Shown here: positions 7,268 through 15,342 of the stretch, in pieces | Position numbering within the stretch: position 1 is the stretch's first letter | Layout of the letters: the number at the start of each line of letters is the position of its first letter | Assembly (NCBI GenBank): GCA_903842795.1 | Contig: CAIMNJ010000002.1 | Location: 1 to 50,817 of the forward strand | DNA: 50,817 bases | Direction of reading: 5' to 3' | Source of the DNA: an uncultured bacterium | GTDB taxonomy: Bacteria > Patescibacteriota > Microgenomatia > UBA1400 > PJMF01 | Made by a program: the position numbers and the translations under genes | The notes under the pieces: generated by a model | Databases searched by the model: none | Told to the model about the DNA's origin: nothing | Seen by the model: only the letters and a program-made list of their open reading frames with translations

Positions 7268-8743
7268 ATGCAAGAATTATCTGCTTTAGCCAAAGCCACA
7301 CTCAAACAATTTTTTGGTTTTACTGATTTTAGAGCTGGGCAGTTGGAAATTGTTTTGGCAATTCTAGCCAAAAAAGATGTTTTGGCTATTCTGCCAACTG
7401 GCGGTGGAAAGTCTATTTGCTTCCAAGTGCCTGCCTTAATCTTTCCCGGCATCACTTTAGTTATTTCGCCGCTCATATCTCTCATGAAGGATCAGGTTGA
7501 TCACTTGGATAAAGTTGGTGTTGCCGCTACTTATCTAAGTAGTAATCTTAGTTTAGAAGAAATTCAAAAACGCCTCAATAATTTGCTAGCTGGAAAATAC
7601 AAATTATTTTATCTTGCTCCAGAACGCTTGGAGAATCAGCAAATTATTTCTATTTGTCAAAAAATCAAAATTTCCTACCTAGTTATTGATGAGGCGCATT
7701 GCATTAGTTTATGGGGATATCAGTTCCGTCCAAGTTATCAAAAAATTCCAAAATTCATCAAAAAAATTACTAAAAATAAACAAAAAATTGCCGTAGCCGC
7801 TTTTACTGCTACAGCGACAAAAATAGTCTGCACCGAAATAGAAAAATTTTTGGCTCTACAAAAACCAATTTTATTTAAAGGTGGTTTTTTGCGCAAAAAT
7901 CTAATCTTTCACAATTTGGTTTGCGGTAGTTCCTGGACCAAAAATATTTATTTATTTAAATTGCTCAAAATGCACACAACTGAAAACATAATTATTTATT
8001 GTTCTACTAGAGTGGAATGTGAGCGCTTGGCAAAGCTAATTAAATTCTACGACTTTGCCAAGCGCTACTTGGTTGGCATTTACCATGGTGGTCTAAGCAA
8101 GGAAAAAAGAGAGAAAAGTCAAAACGATTTTTTGCAAAACAAAATCAAAATTATGATTGCTACCAATGCTTTTGGTATGGGCGTGGATAAAAGTGATGTG
8201 CGAGTGGTGATTCATTATCAGCTTTCTGCTAATTTAGAAAATTATTATCAAGAGGCCGGCAGAGCAGGACGTGATGGTATACAAAGTTATGCATACTTGC
8301 TCTATTTAGAAAAAGACTTACTTATTCAGGCAACCATGATTAATCAAAATTATCCAAATTTTGAGGATCAGAGAAGAGAAATTGAGATTGAAAAGCTGGC
8401 AGAAATCAAAAGATACGCTCTAAGCAATTTATGCTTGCAAGAAAAAATTGCTAGCTACTTTGGTCAAAAAACCAATAATCAAGCTTGTCAAAATTGCCAT
8501 AATTGCCTCAAAAGAAAAATAGAATTAGATAGAAAAGAAAAAGAATTTGCAACCAATTTAGAAAAAATCAACAATCTTTACACTAAACAAATTCAATACC
8601 AACAATTGCCAATTATTTTTACTGTCAATCAAATCGAGCTAATGGCAATTCTAGAACCAAAAACCCTAAGTGATTTGCAAAAAATTCCTGGTGTAGGAAG
8701 TGATATAATATCCTTCTATGCAAATCAACGAATTAGTGGCTAA
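7268..8743 (+). CDS. recQ: RecQ-family DNA helicase, reduced C-terminus
   Basis: A superfamily 2, 3'-5' DNA helicase of 491 residues. Motif 0 FRAGQ, Walker A LPTGGGKS near 44, DEAH box with the RecQ aromatic loop DEAHCISLWG near 141, FTATATK, and the arginine-finger motif QEAGRAGRDG are all present. Four zinc-binding cysteines follow in the order seen in RecQ (C-x16-C-x2-C-x2-C). After that, the winged-helix domain is missing. Only the second half of an HRDC-like domain remains (IFTVNQIELM to the IPGVG hairpin). The start is the ATG behind the -10. The 3' end contains the promoter of the next gene and overlaps it by 26 bases. Confidence 0.92.
   Translation: MQELSALAKATLKQFFGFTDFRAGQLEIVLAILAKKDVLAILPTGGGKSICFQVPALIFPGITLVISPLISLMKDQVDHLDKVGVAATYLSSNLSLEEIQKRLNNLLAGKYKLFYLAPERLENQQIISICQKIKISYLVIDEAHCISLWGYQFRPSYQKIPKFIKKITKNKQKIAVAAFTATATKIVCTEIEKFLALQKPILFKGGFLRKNLIFHNLVCGSSWTKNIYLFKLLKMHTTENIIIYCSTRVECERLAKLIKFYDFAKRYLVGIYHGGLSKEKREKSQNDFLQNKIKIMIATNAFGMGVDKSDVRVVIHYQLSANLENYYQEAGRAGRDGIQSYAYLLYLEKDLLIQATMINQNYPNFEDQRREIEIEKLAEIKRYALSNLCLQEKIASYFGQKTNNQACQNCHNCLKRKIELDRKEKEFATNLEKINNLYTKQIQYQQLPIIFTVNQIELMAILEPKTLSDLQKIPGVGSDIISFYANQRISG
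8704..8709 (+). promoter_or_regulatory. Extended -10 of the MazG-like gene, inside recQ
   Basis: TGA-TATAAT ending eight bases before ATG 8718. It lies entirely within the recQ coding sequence. Confidence 0.6.
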
Positions 8744-9053
8744 ATATCAAGAAATTGCTGACTTTCTCAATAGTCACTGGCCCCTCAAAGACAAAAATCA
8801 AAGAATTTTTGCTCGTACCATGAAAGTGGTGGAAGAACTTGGAGAATTATCTGATGAAATTCTAACTAGCATGAACCTACAAAGAGATTCAAAAATTGCC
8901 AAATTTTCTCGTGAGAATTTGGAGGACGAATTCGCTGATGTTTTGGCTTCTCTGATTTTGCTCAGCTGCGAATTAGATATCGATGTAGAAGAAGTGATCA
9001 AGAAAAAAATCGAGTTCACCAAAGAGCGTTTTGAAATGGAACGCAAAAATTAA
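8718..9053 (+). CDS. MazG-like nucleotide pyrophosphohydrolase
   Basis: An all-alpha NTP pyrophosphatase fold of 111 residues, a single MazG domain. The metal-binding pattern is clear: VVEELGELSDE near residues 36-46 (ExxE-type) and LEDEFADVLASL near 72-83 (ExxD). Such proteins hydrolyse non-canonical or excess NTPs to NMP and pyrophosphate (house-cleaning). It starts inside recQ and shares its stop TTAA with elp3 on the other strand. The exact substrate is unknown. Confidence 0.88.
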   Translation: MQINELVAKYQEIADFLNSHWPLKDKNQRIFARTMKVVEELGELSDEILTSMNLQRDSKIAKFSRENLEDEFADVLASLILLSCELDIDVEEVIKKKIEFTKERFEMERKN

Positions 9054-10855
9054 ATTTCCAAAAATTGGTAAAGCTCTCCGTCTTTGAAATTTCTTTGTCT
9101 GTAATATTCTTTTGTACCAATAGCAGAAATTACTGCCAATTTTTTGAAACCAGCGGCTTTGCTGATTGCTGCAGCTTTGGCAATTAGTTTTTTGCCAAAC
9201 CCAAAATGTTGTGCCTTTTCATCTGCTTTATCTCCAATGGCCAAACTGCGACCATAAACATGAATTTCACGAATCATTGCTGAACCACTCAATTCATCAA
9301 TTACTGCATTGCTTTTTTGCTTTGGCAAACTTAGGCGCAAAAAAGCCAAAATTTTATCTTGATAGGTAAATTGTAAAAATTTTTCATTACTTACACTGGT
9401 TGCATAATTCTTGATTTGCAGTTTCACCTCGTCCATCACAAAACTCTGAGTTCTAATTTCTCTAGAACGAATATCTTGCATTTTTTGCTTATTTTTCTTG
9501 GCATAATCTTCTGCGATTTGTCTAAAGTTTGATTTGGTGTTACCAATCACGATATCTTGTGAAGGAATATCTCTGATCATTCTAGTGATGCGACAATAGA
9601 GCGGAGTATGAGTCAAAGTAAAAGCAGTGATTTTCAATAATTCTTCATGGGAATACGGCTTCCATAAACCTTTTTTGTAATACTGCATTAATTCGGCTGT
9701 TTCAATCAAAGAACAAGGATAAATTTTTAATTCATCGGGACGAAAATCTTGATCTTTAAAAAGTTTGGCAAAATCTCTTTTGTCTTTGGCAACACTGCCG
9801 CCATAAAGATTGGCCATAAAATGAATATGCAATTTAAAACCTGCTTGGCGCAGTAAAGCAAAGGCTTTTCTAACTACGGCGACATTGTGCCCTCTTTTGT
9901 TTTTGCGCAAAATTTCGTCATCCAATGATTGAATGCCCAACTGTACTTTGGTGGCACCCAAACGACGAATTTTCTTGACACTTTCTTTATTAATTTCATC
10001 TGGTCTTGTTTCAATTACCAAGCCAACACTTCTTTGCATGGCTGTTTCATTTTTGAGTTGCTGCGCTTCTAATTCTGACCAAGTAGCTCGTTGATATCTA
10101 ACTACACCCAAAGCATTTTCTGGTTGTAAATAATATTTGGTAACTAAATCGTTGTACGTCTCTTCAATTTTTTCACCTTTGATTTGCAATTTAGCAAAAT
10201 TCTCTTTATTTTCAGTTGCGTTATTGCTCAAAAAAGTCTTGGTCTGCCATTTTTTTTCTGTTTCTTGGAATTTTTTTTGGAAATTTTGATATTTTTTTAC
10301 AATTTCTTCGCTATCATTTTTGATTTGAAAATCATTCATAGCACGAAAGCACTCTTTGATAAACCAAATTTGATATGACTCTGGATAAGCTGTCCAAGTC
10401 CCACCCAAAATAATCAACTCTACTTTATCTACCTGATGACCCATGGAATGGAGTGCTTCTAAACGATTAGTCACTTGTAGGTATGGATCAAAATAATTCT
10501 TTTCTGCTCTTTGTGCTCCTGGCTCATCTGCTAAATAGCTTTTTGGCATACGAAGATCGTTTGGGCAAAAAATGCATTTGCCAGGACATGGATATGGTTT
10601 GGTCAAAACAGTAACTGGCGCCACACCAGAAATCGTACGTACTGGTTTCATCAAAATTTTTTCTACCAATTTTGGATTAAATTTTTTGAGACCATTGGTG
10701 CCAGCTAGCTTCTTATACTGCTCAATAATACTGGCATAATTCCAATGACTGCCATCTGGACGATGATATTTTTTGATAAGACGCAATAAATTCTCTATCG
10801 GTTGATCGAGTTTATTTTCCAATTCTTTGAGTAAAGAAAGCATGTCGTCTGTCAT
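9050..10855 (-). CDS. elp3: Elp3: radical SAM/GNAT tRNA-uridine-34 modifying enzyme
   Basis: Homologue of the catalytic Elongator subunit, which builds the 5-carboxymethyl group of wobble uridine using SAM and acetyl-CoA. Residues about 85-100 hold the radical SAM cluster CPGKCIFC. Further motifs are GGTWTAYP, VIETRPDEI, LGIQSLDDE and GNTKSNFRQIAED. The C-terminal 150 residues form a GNAT acetyltransferase ending with HFGFGKKLI and EYYRQRNF. At 601 residues it is longer than yeast Elp3 because of a Lys/Glu-rich helical insert around residues 175-235. Bacterial Elp3 acting without other Elongator subunits is known. It is divergent, at 40 bases, from a Trm9-like methyltransferase. Confidence 0.93.
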   Translation of the reverse strand: MTDDMLSLLKELENKLDQPIENLLRLIKKYHRPDGSHWNYASIIEQYKKLAGTNGLKKFNPKLVEKILMKPVRTISGVAPVTVLTKPYPCPGKCIFCPNDLRMPKSYLADEPGAQRAEKNYFDPYLQVTNRLEALHSMGHQVDKVELIILGGTWTAYPESYQIWFIKECFRAMNDFQIKNDSEEIVKKYQNFQKKFQETEKKWQTKTFLSNNATENKENFAKLQIKGEKIEETYNDLVTKYYLQPENALGVVRYQRATWSELEAQQLKNETAMQRSVGLVIETRPDEINKESVKKIRRLGATKVQLGIQSLDDEILRKNKRGHNVAVVRKAFALLRQAGFKLHIHFMANLYGGSVAKDKRDFAKLFKDQDFRPDELKIYPCSLIETAELMQYYKKGLWKPYSHEELLKITAFTLTHTPLYCRITRMIRDIPSQDIVIGNTKSNFRQIAEDYAKKNKQKMQDIRSREIRTQSFVMDEVKLQIKNYATSVSNEKFLQFTYQDKILAFLRLSLPKQKSNAVIDELSGSAMIREIHVYGRSLAIGDKADEKAQHFGFGKKLIAKAAAISKAAGFKKLAVISAIGTKEYYRQRNFKDGELYQFLEI

Positions 10856-10865
10856 CAGGATGTTT

Positions 10866-10891
10866 ATTATATCTCAGATCTGACATAAAAT
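10866..10891. promoter_or_regulatory. Back-to-back -10 elements between elp3 and the methyltransferase gene
   Basis: Minus strand: TATAAT (10871-10866), ten bases before the elp3 ATG. Plus strand: TAAAAT (10886-10891), four bases before ATG 10896 and seven before ATG 10899. The whole intergenic gap is 40 bases, so the two promoters interleave. Confidence 0.6.
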
Positions 10892-10895
10892 ACGG

Positions 10896-11684
10896 ATGAT
10901 GCGCAAATATTTAATTAGGATACTCAATCAACTCAATCAGGATTTTTACAATCAGATCGGCACCGATTTTAGTGCTACACGCAATTTTGCGTGGACTGGC
11001 TGGGAAAAATTTCCAAAATATCTAAAACAAAAAAACAATTTAAAAATTTTGGACCTCGCTTGTGGCAATGGCAGATTGATAGATTTTTTAGAAAAAAACT
11101 TACCAAATAATTTTAGTTATTTAGGCTTAGATAATTCAAGAACTTTACTAGAAATTGCCAAAAATAAATTTCCAAAATACCAATTTAATTATTTTGATCT
11201 AATTAATAATTTTTTAATCAATCAAAAAATTATTTTAAATACTCAAGAAAAATTTGATTTGATCACCGTTTTTGGTCTCACTCATCATCTCGCTTCAAAT
11301 CAATTGAGAAAAGAATTATTGCGCAGTTTAAAAAACAATTTAAATCAAAATGGCATCATCGTTCTTAGCAATTGGCAGTTCGCCAAAGAAAAAGAACGCT
11401 TCCAAAAAAATACAATAAATTACAAAAAAATTCTAAAAAATTCTAAAATAAATCTTTGGCAAAAAATTAAGCTAATTTTTATTTTGAGCCAATTAGAAAA
11501 AAACGACTTTTTGCTTGATTGGCGCCAAGGCGAAAAAGCAGAACAGGTTTTTCGTTATTGTCACCAAGTCGATGAGATGGAAATTGAACAAATCGCTAAA
11601 GAAAACCGATTGAAAATAATTACAAAATTTTCTAGCGATGGCAAGAGTGGCAACCTCAATCAATATTTTATTCTTTGTCGCTAA
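10896..11684 (+). CDS. Trm9/ABH8-like class I SAM methyltransferase
   Basis: A Rossmann methyltransferase of about 262 residues. Motif I is LDLACGNGR near 53, the acidic end of beta-2 is LGLDNS, and FGLTHHL is at motif IV/post-IV. Outside the fold it resembles eukaryotic Trm9, which methylates cm5U34 of tRNA. The N-terminal FYNQIGTDFSATR resembles the yeast VYNEIAPHFSQTR. The HH of motif IV matches, and the final YCHQ...EIEQIAKENRL resembles YYHLYREGELAEDCRQAG. This comparison is from memory. Divergence from elp3 supports the role, because Trm9 acts on the Elp3 product. Other SAM-dependent roles remain possible. The second ATG (10899) fits a leaderless start better. Confidence 0.7.
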   Translation: MMRKYLIRILNQLNQDFYNQIGTDFSATRNFAWTGWEKFPKYLKQKNNLKILDLACGNGRLIDFLEKNLPNNFSYLGLDNSRTLLEIAKNKFPKYQFNYFDLINNFLINQKIILNTQEKFDLITVFGLTHHLASNQLRKELLRSLKNNLNQNGIIVLSNWQFAKEKERFQKNTINYKKILKNSKINLWQKIKLIFILSQLEKNDFLLDWRQGEKAEQVFRYCHQVDEMEIEQIAKENRLKIITKFSSDGKSGNLNQYFILCR

Positions 11685-11706
11685 AACATCTTTCATACCA
11701 GCTGCC

Positions 11707-11733
11707 TTTTGCAAGGCTGACTACCTTGCAAAA
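11707..11733. repeat. Inverted repeat / hairpin before tRNA-Gln
   Basis: Perfect 10-bp stem TTTTGCAAGG/CCTTGCAAAA with a 7-base loop, 22 bases after the methyltransferase stop. There is no separate T tract, so its role as terminator is uncertain. Its 3' arm contains TTGCAA, the -35 of the tRNA-Gln promoter. Confidence 0.6.
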
Positions 11734-11754
11734 AGACAGGGTCCAAAATATAAT
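11726..11754 (+). promoter_or_regulatory. tRNA-Gln promoter
   Basis: TTGCAA (11726-11731), a 17-base spacer, then TATAAT (11749-11754), 18 bases before the tRNA. Confidence 0.7.
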
Positions 11755-11772
11755 AGAAGCCTCTTAACAGAT

Positions 11773-11846
11773 TGCCCGATCGTCTAATGGCAGGACAGAG
11801 GCCTTTGAAGCCTTTAACCATGGTTCGAGTCCATGTCGGGCATCCA
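11773..11846 (+). tRNA. tRNA-Gln (TTG)
   Basis: Acceptor TGCCCGA/TCGGGCA, anticodon loop CTTTGAA with anticodon TTG, T arm GGTTCGAGTCC. The U1-A72 acceptor pair is typical of tRNA-Gln. The bases CCA follow the discriminator T directly. The other tRNAs here lack an encoded CCA, so this may be chance. Confidence 0.95.
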
Positions 11847-11905
11847 TTTTTTCTCCTCAAGATAAATTTAGATAACAGCAGTACCATCAATTAGATTCGA
11901 ACTGA

Positions 11906-11911
11906 TATAAT
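11906..11911 (+). promoter_or_regulatory. Extended -10 of the hydrolase gene
   Basis: TGA-TATAAT ending eight bases before ATG 11920, with no Shine-Dalgarno between. Confidence 0.6.
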
Positions 11912-11919
11912 TTCACACA

Positions 11920-12690
11920 ATGATAAAGATTAAAAATAGAAAAAATAAGAACCTCGCTATTTGGGTAGAAAATGAACAAGGAAAAAATGGACTTGTTTTT
12001 ATTGCTCACGGATTAAGCAGCACACACGATCAAGCTCATCTCCAAAAATACGCAGAAAGCTTTTTAGAAAATGACTTTATTGTTGTTCGTCACGATGCAA
12101 CCAACTCATTGGGTCAAAGCGACGGAAAATTAGAAGACGCCACACTAACTAGCTACTATGAAGATTTTGAGGATATGATCGCTTGGGCAAGTTCTCAATC
12201 ATGGTATCAAGAACCATTCGTTGTTGCTGGACATAGTTTAGGTGGTGCATGCAATCTAATGTTTGCCTATAAATATCCAGAAAAAATAAAAGCATTGGCT
12301 CCAACTTCTGCTTTTCTAAATGGAGAAGTGACTCTAAAAGCATACAGCAAAGAATTAATGGAAAAATGGAAAAAAGATGGATATAGATTAGAAGAAAGCA
12401 AATCTAGACCAGGAGTGATTAAGAAATTCAACTGGACTCTTGCAGAAGATTGGCAAAAATATAACTTAATGAATAAAGCTAATTTAATCAAAGCTCCAAT
12501 TTTACTAATTGTTGGAGAAAAAGACATTCTCACTCCACTTTATTCCCAACAAGATTTTTACAACAAAGTATCTTCAACTAAAAAAGAGCTTCACATAATT
12601 AAAGGCTCTGAGCATACCTATATGGCCAAAGAGCATTTGGATGAAGTAAAAGACATATTTCTTGAATGGATAAAAAAAGTTCTTATATAA
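11920..12690 (+). CDS. Alpha/beta hydrolase (serine esterase/acyltransferase fold)
   Basis: A soluble 256-residue alpha/beta hydrolase. The oxyanion segment AHGLSS is near residue 29, the nucleophile elbow GHSLGG near 107, the acid in IVGEKDILTP near 199 and the catalytic His in GSEHTY near 227, giving a complete Ser-Asp-His triad. There is no signal peptide. The substrate is unknown; carboxylesterase or acyl-peptide-type activity is typical of the family. It lies between tRNA-Gln and a run of unrecognised genes. Confidence 0.9.
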   Translation: MIKIKNRKNKNLAIWVENEQGKNGLVFIAHGLSSTHDQAHLQKYAESFLENDFIVVRHDATNSLGQSDGKLEDATLTSYYEDFEDMIAWASSQSWYQEPFVVAGHSLGGACNLMFAYKYPEKIKALAPTSAFLNGEVTLKAYSKELMEKWKKDGYRLEESKSRPGVIKKFNWTLAEDWQKYNLMNKANLIKAPILLIVGEKDILTPLYSQQDFYNKVSSTKKELHIIKGSEHTYMAKEHLDEVKDIFLEWIKKVLI

Positions 12691-12765
12691 TTAACTCAAT
12701 TCATATTCAATAAATTTTATTTTGTGGCTTCCACTAAAAAACCTACTGTAATATTATTGACTTGT

Positions 12766-12771
12766 GATAAT
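12766..12771 (+). promoter_or_regulatory. Extended -10 of the 12779-14632 operon
   Basis: TGT-GATAAT ending seven bases before ATG 12779. It supports that ATG over the GTG at 12764. Confidence 0.55.
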
Positions 12772-12778
12772 CCCGGAT

Positions 12779-13543
12779 ATGGATGAACAATCTCAATTAG
12801 GCAATTTTGATAATGAAGCAACTAATGATCTCTCTATTATTGCCGATCAACTCAAAATGGTATTGGAAACACAGTTTGAAATTAAAGTCACAAAAGAAAC
12901 TGCTGAATTTGTCATAGAACATATTTACAGTGGACTTATTTGGATTTTCAAAAAAGCTAATACATCTACTGAAAAAATGGGAATATACGTCCAAGATTTT
13001 GGAGAAACTCAGGCAGCAATCATTGATGGTGGAAGTGGACAAATCCTATTAATTAATCCAAAAGTATTTGCACAAATTGAAGCAATATCGCAGCAAATTA
13101 AAGGCTCTGAATTATCAATTGAAGATTTAGAAATAACCCTAGAAAGCAAATTTAATGAAGTACCAAAAATAGACTGTTCTTTAATAGACTTTCTAGAAAG
13201 CATTGGATTGGAAGAAGGTGCGCACTACATCCAAGGATTGGTTTCTAGTGGACAAAATATTTCAGGCTTTGAAAAAATGGCAGAAGCAACCAGAATTCAT
13301 ACGAAATCAGGAGAAGATGAGCAGGAAGTGATTAGAAAGTATCTTGCAGAGAGAGATCACTTAGATGAACAAACTAAACCGCATGAGATAAATGCAAAAT
13401 ATTGGGTCAATGAATATTTTAAAGAAAAATATAACGGCAAAAGTCCGTGGGAAAATTTCTATCAAGCTTTAAAAAAGATTGCTGAAAAGAAAAATCCACA
13501 AAAGAAAAGGTTTAATATTTTAAAAGCGTTTGGAATGAAATAA
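12779..13543 (+). CDS. Hypothetical protein
   Basis: A 254-residue acidic soluble protein that I do not recognise. It has helical N- and C-terminal parts around a central strand-rich section (GIYVQDFG, AAIIDGGSGQILLINP). The C-terminus is basic (KKNPQKKRF). There is no signal peptide or membrane segment. It starts a three-gene operon with a methyltransferase four bases downstream and a small protein overlapping after that. Codon use is AT-rich like its neighbours. Confidence 0.8.
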   Translation: MDEQSQLGNFDNEATNDLSIIADQLKMVLETQFEIKVTKETAEFVIEHIYSGLIWIFKKANTSTEKMGIYVQDFGETQAAIIDGGSGQILLINPKVFAQIEAISQQIKGSELSIEDLEITLESKFNEVPKIDCSLIDFLESIGLEEGAHYIQGLVSSGQNISGFEKMAEATRIHTKSGEDEQEVIRKYLAERDHLDEQTKPHEINAKYWVNEYFKEKYNGKSPWENFYQALKKIAEKKNPQKKRFNILKAFGMK

Positions 13544-13547
13544 AAAT

Positions 13548-14336
13548 ATGAGTGAAGATCAAATTAGTTTCTTAAAAACTCTGCCAGACCAAAGAATTTT
13601 TAGAGATAAAATTGACAATCGTGGTTTGAAAAATTACATAAATATGCTCTTTCAAGATGAGAGTAGTGAAAGACAGCCAGAACAAGCCTATGAAATAAAT
13701 TTGAAAGATGGCATTTTTACTTTACTAGAATGTGCAAAAGATAAGGTATTTTTTGGAGGATTAAAAGATTTTTTTCTTAAAGGTAAAAAAATTTTAGACC
13801 TTGGCAGCGGAGTTGGGAGAGCAACAAAAGAACTTAATGATTTCTTTATTAATTTTGGAATAAACATCTTTGGGATTGACGCAAGCGTGCCTGAACAAAA
13901 AGCTGATGTTGTTGGCGGTGATTTTGTGAATTTACCATTTTCAAGCAACTCAATTGATAGAATCATGGCAGTAGAAACTTTTCCCAGATGGTATGGAGAT
14001 TACCCAAGCAGCATGAGGGCTGCAACAAATCATTTCGCTAGTCCAGAAGATTCTATGTACGTTAAAGGTGATGACGACCTACTAGAACTTGATAGAGAAA
14101 AATATCTTCAAAGAATTAGACAAACCTGGGAAGAAATTCACAGAATTGCTGCTCCTGGCTGCATTTTTAGAGGAACTGTAGAACCATGTAGAGAAAAATC
14201 TGATTATGAAAATATAATAAGAAAATTTAAATTTTTATTAGAAAATGGTTGGAGAGTCATAGTCTACTCAGAAAAAAATCCCCAGTACACAAACTTTATT
14301 GCTTATTTGCCAAAACAAGATGACAACTTCTTATGA
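13548..14336 (+). CDS. Class I SAM-dependent methyltransferase
   Basis: 262 residues. SAM-binding motif I is ILDLGSGVGRA near residue 83, the beta-2 acid is FGIDAS, motif II/III is VVGGDFVNLPF, and IMAVETFPRW takes the place of motif IV. N-terminal helices of about 75 residues precede the Rossmann fold. The substrate is unknown. The C-terminal sheet ends in a Tyr/Phe-rich strand. It is co-transcribed with the unknown gene upstream, and its stop overlaps the next start (ATGA, 14333-14336), so translation is probably coupled. Confidence 0.87.
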   Translation: MSEDQISFLKTLPDQRIFRDKIDNRGLKNYINMLFQDESSERQPEQAYEINLKDGIFTLLECAKDKVFFGGLKDFFLKGKKILDLGSGVGRATKELNDFFINFGINIFGIDASVPEQKADVVGGDFVNLPFSSNSIDRIMAVETFPRWYGDYPSSMRAATNHFASPEDSMYVKGDDDLLELDREKYLQRIRQTWEEIHRIAAPGCIFRGTVEPCREKSDYENIIRKFKFLLENGWRVIVYSEKNPQYTNFIAYLPKQDDNFL

Positions 14337-14632
14337 ATGAAAAAATGAATAGTAGTCCAACACTCGTCAGTGAGATGACTTATGCAGAATTTGAAAGTGC
14401 TAGAAAATCCATACCAGAGGGAAGACCTAGAATTTGTTACTTTAATTTTGGAGAATCTTATCCAAAATTAGTGGAGATTTTAAGCGTTATAAAAAGTTAT
14501 GGTCTAGAAGGAAACTACAATGATTCCTTAAGAGGGATTACGATATTTGTAGAAAACAGCAATGATTTTGATATGTTGCAAAAATTTATAGCAGAACATG
14601 GATACAAAGTAATTTTGCCTAATTATAATTAA
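14333..14632 (+). CDS. Hypothetical protein
   Basis: A small soluble protein of 99 residues, not recognised. The pattern is strand-helix-strand with ICYFNFGESYPKLVEIL and GITIFVENSNDFDML, which would suit a small alpha/beta or ferredoxin-like fold. It begins with ATG overlapping the TGA stop of the methyltransferase gene, so it is likely a functional partner of that enzyme. This is inference from coupling only. Confidence 0.75.
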   Translation: MNEKMNSSPTLVSEMTYAEFESARKSIPEGRPRICYFNFGESYPKLVEILSVIKSYGLEGNYNDSLRGITIFVENSNDFDMLQKFIAEHGYKVILPNYN

Positions 14633-14639
14633 CCTAAAT

Positions 14640-14945
14640 ATGACCAAAAACCCATTTCTCAATAGTCTAGCTGCTTTCACCTATATTTTTTTGTTATCAA
14701 TTTTTATGAATTGGGGCAGTAAAAATTTGGCTTCCACTCAAGATACATTTTTGGCACCAATCGCAGCAATTTCCATGTTCACTCTGTCGGCTGCTGTGAT
14801 GTTTTATATTTTTTGCTATCAACCAATTCAACTTTATTTTGATAATAAAAAGAAAGTTGCTGTCAAACTCTTTTTGCAAACTGTGGCTATTTTTGCAGCA
14901 ATCACCATCACTTTTGTTTCCTTATTATTTGCCAAAATAATTTAG
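14640..14945 (+). CDS. Small membrane protein, three TM helices
   Basis: 101 residues with three hydrophobic segments, about 10-27 (AAFTYIFLLSIFMNW), 36-60 and 78-100, joined by a short basic loop (DNKKKVAVK). No recognised family. It follows the previous gene by seven bases without a clear Shine-Dalgarno. The 82-base gap after it holds the promoter of the HNH-like gene. Confidence 0.75.
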   Translation: MTKNPFLNSLAAFTYIFLLSIFMNWGSKNLASTQDTFLAPIAAISMFTLSAAVMFYIFCYQPIQLYFDNKKKVAVKLFLQTVAIFAAITITFVSLLFAKII

Positions 14946-15014
14946 TCAATAATTTTTCCTGTTGGCAATTAATATTTTTTCCTTTATAAATTTATTAGAA
15001 TAAAATCTTTTAAC

Positions 15015-15020
15015 TAGAAT
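15015..15020 (+). promoter_or_regulatory. -10 of the HNH-like gene
   Basis: TAGAAT ending seven bases before the TTG start at 15028. The spacing supports a leaderless TTG start. Confidence 0.55.
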
Positions 15021-15027
15021 TGTCTTT

Positions 15028-15342
15028 TTGCCAAATAAAGAAGGTTATAAAATACCTACTAGTATAAAAAGAAAAGCCCAAGCAGATTCACTTGAATTTG
15101 GCATTGAGGCTGATTCTATTCATCACATTGTCCCAAAAGATATTGCCAAAAAATATCACTTAGATAGAAGAAAAATCAAAAGCGCAGACAATGCTATTGG
15201 ACTAGAACAAGATTTCCACGATTGGATTCACGAAAATTTTGAAGAAGATGACTATATTTATCTCGCTATAAACTTACTAGGTTTTACTGAAGAAGATTTT
15301 GCTAAGGAATATCAAAAAGAAAAAAAGCATCGCCATGGCTAG
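15028..15342 (+). CDS. HNH-nuclease-like small protein
   Basis: 104 residues. The core SIHHIVPKDIAKKYHL, then SADNAIGLEQDFHDWIHE, fits the HNH/beta-beta-alpha-metal pattern: H-H-I-V-P, a central Asn, and a C-terminal H-x3-H. This suggests a metal-dependent nuclease or a nuclease-derived toxin domain. The usual zinc-knuckle cysteines are absent. The start is a TTG (MPNKEGYK) behind a -10 element. No partner immunity gene is obvious. The last four bases (CTAG) are shared with the stop of the convergent gene. Confidence 0.7.
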   Translation: MPNKEGYKIPTSIKRKAQADSLEFGIEADSIHHIVPKDIAKKYHLDRRKIKSADNAIGLEQDFHDWIHENFEEDDYIYLAINLLGFTEEDFAKEYQKEKKHRHG

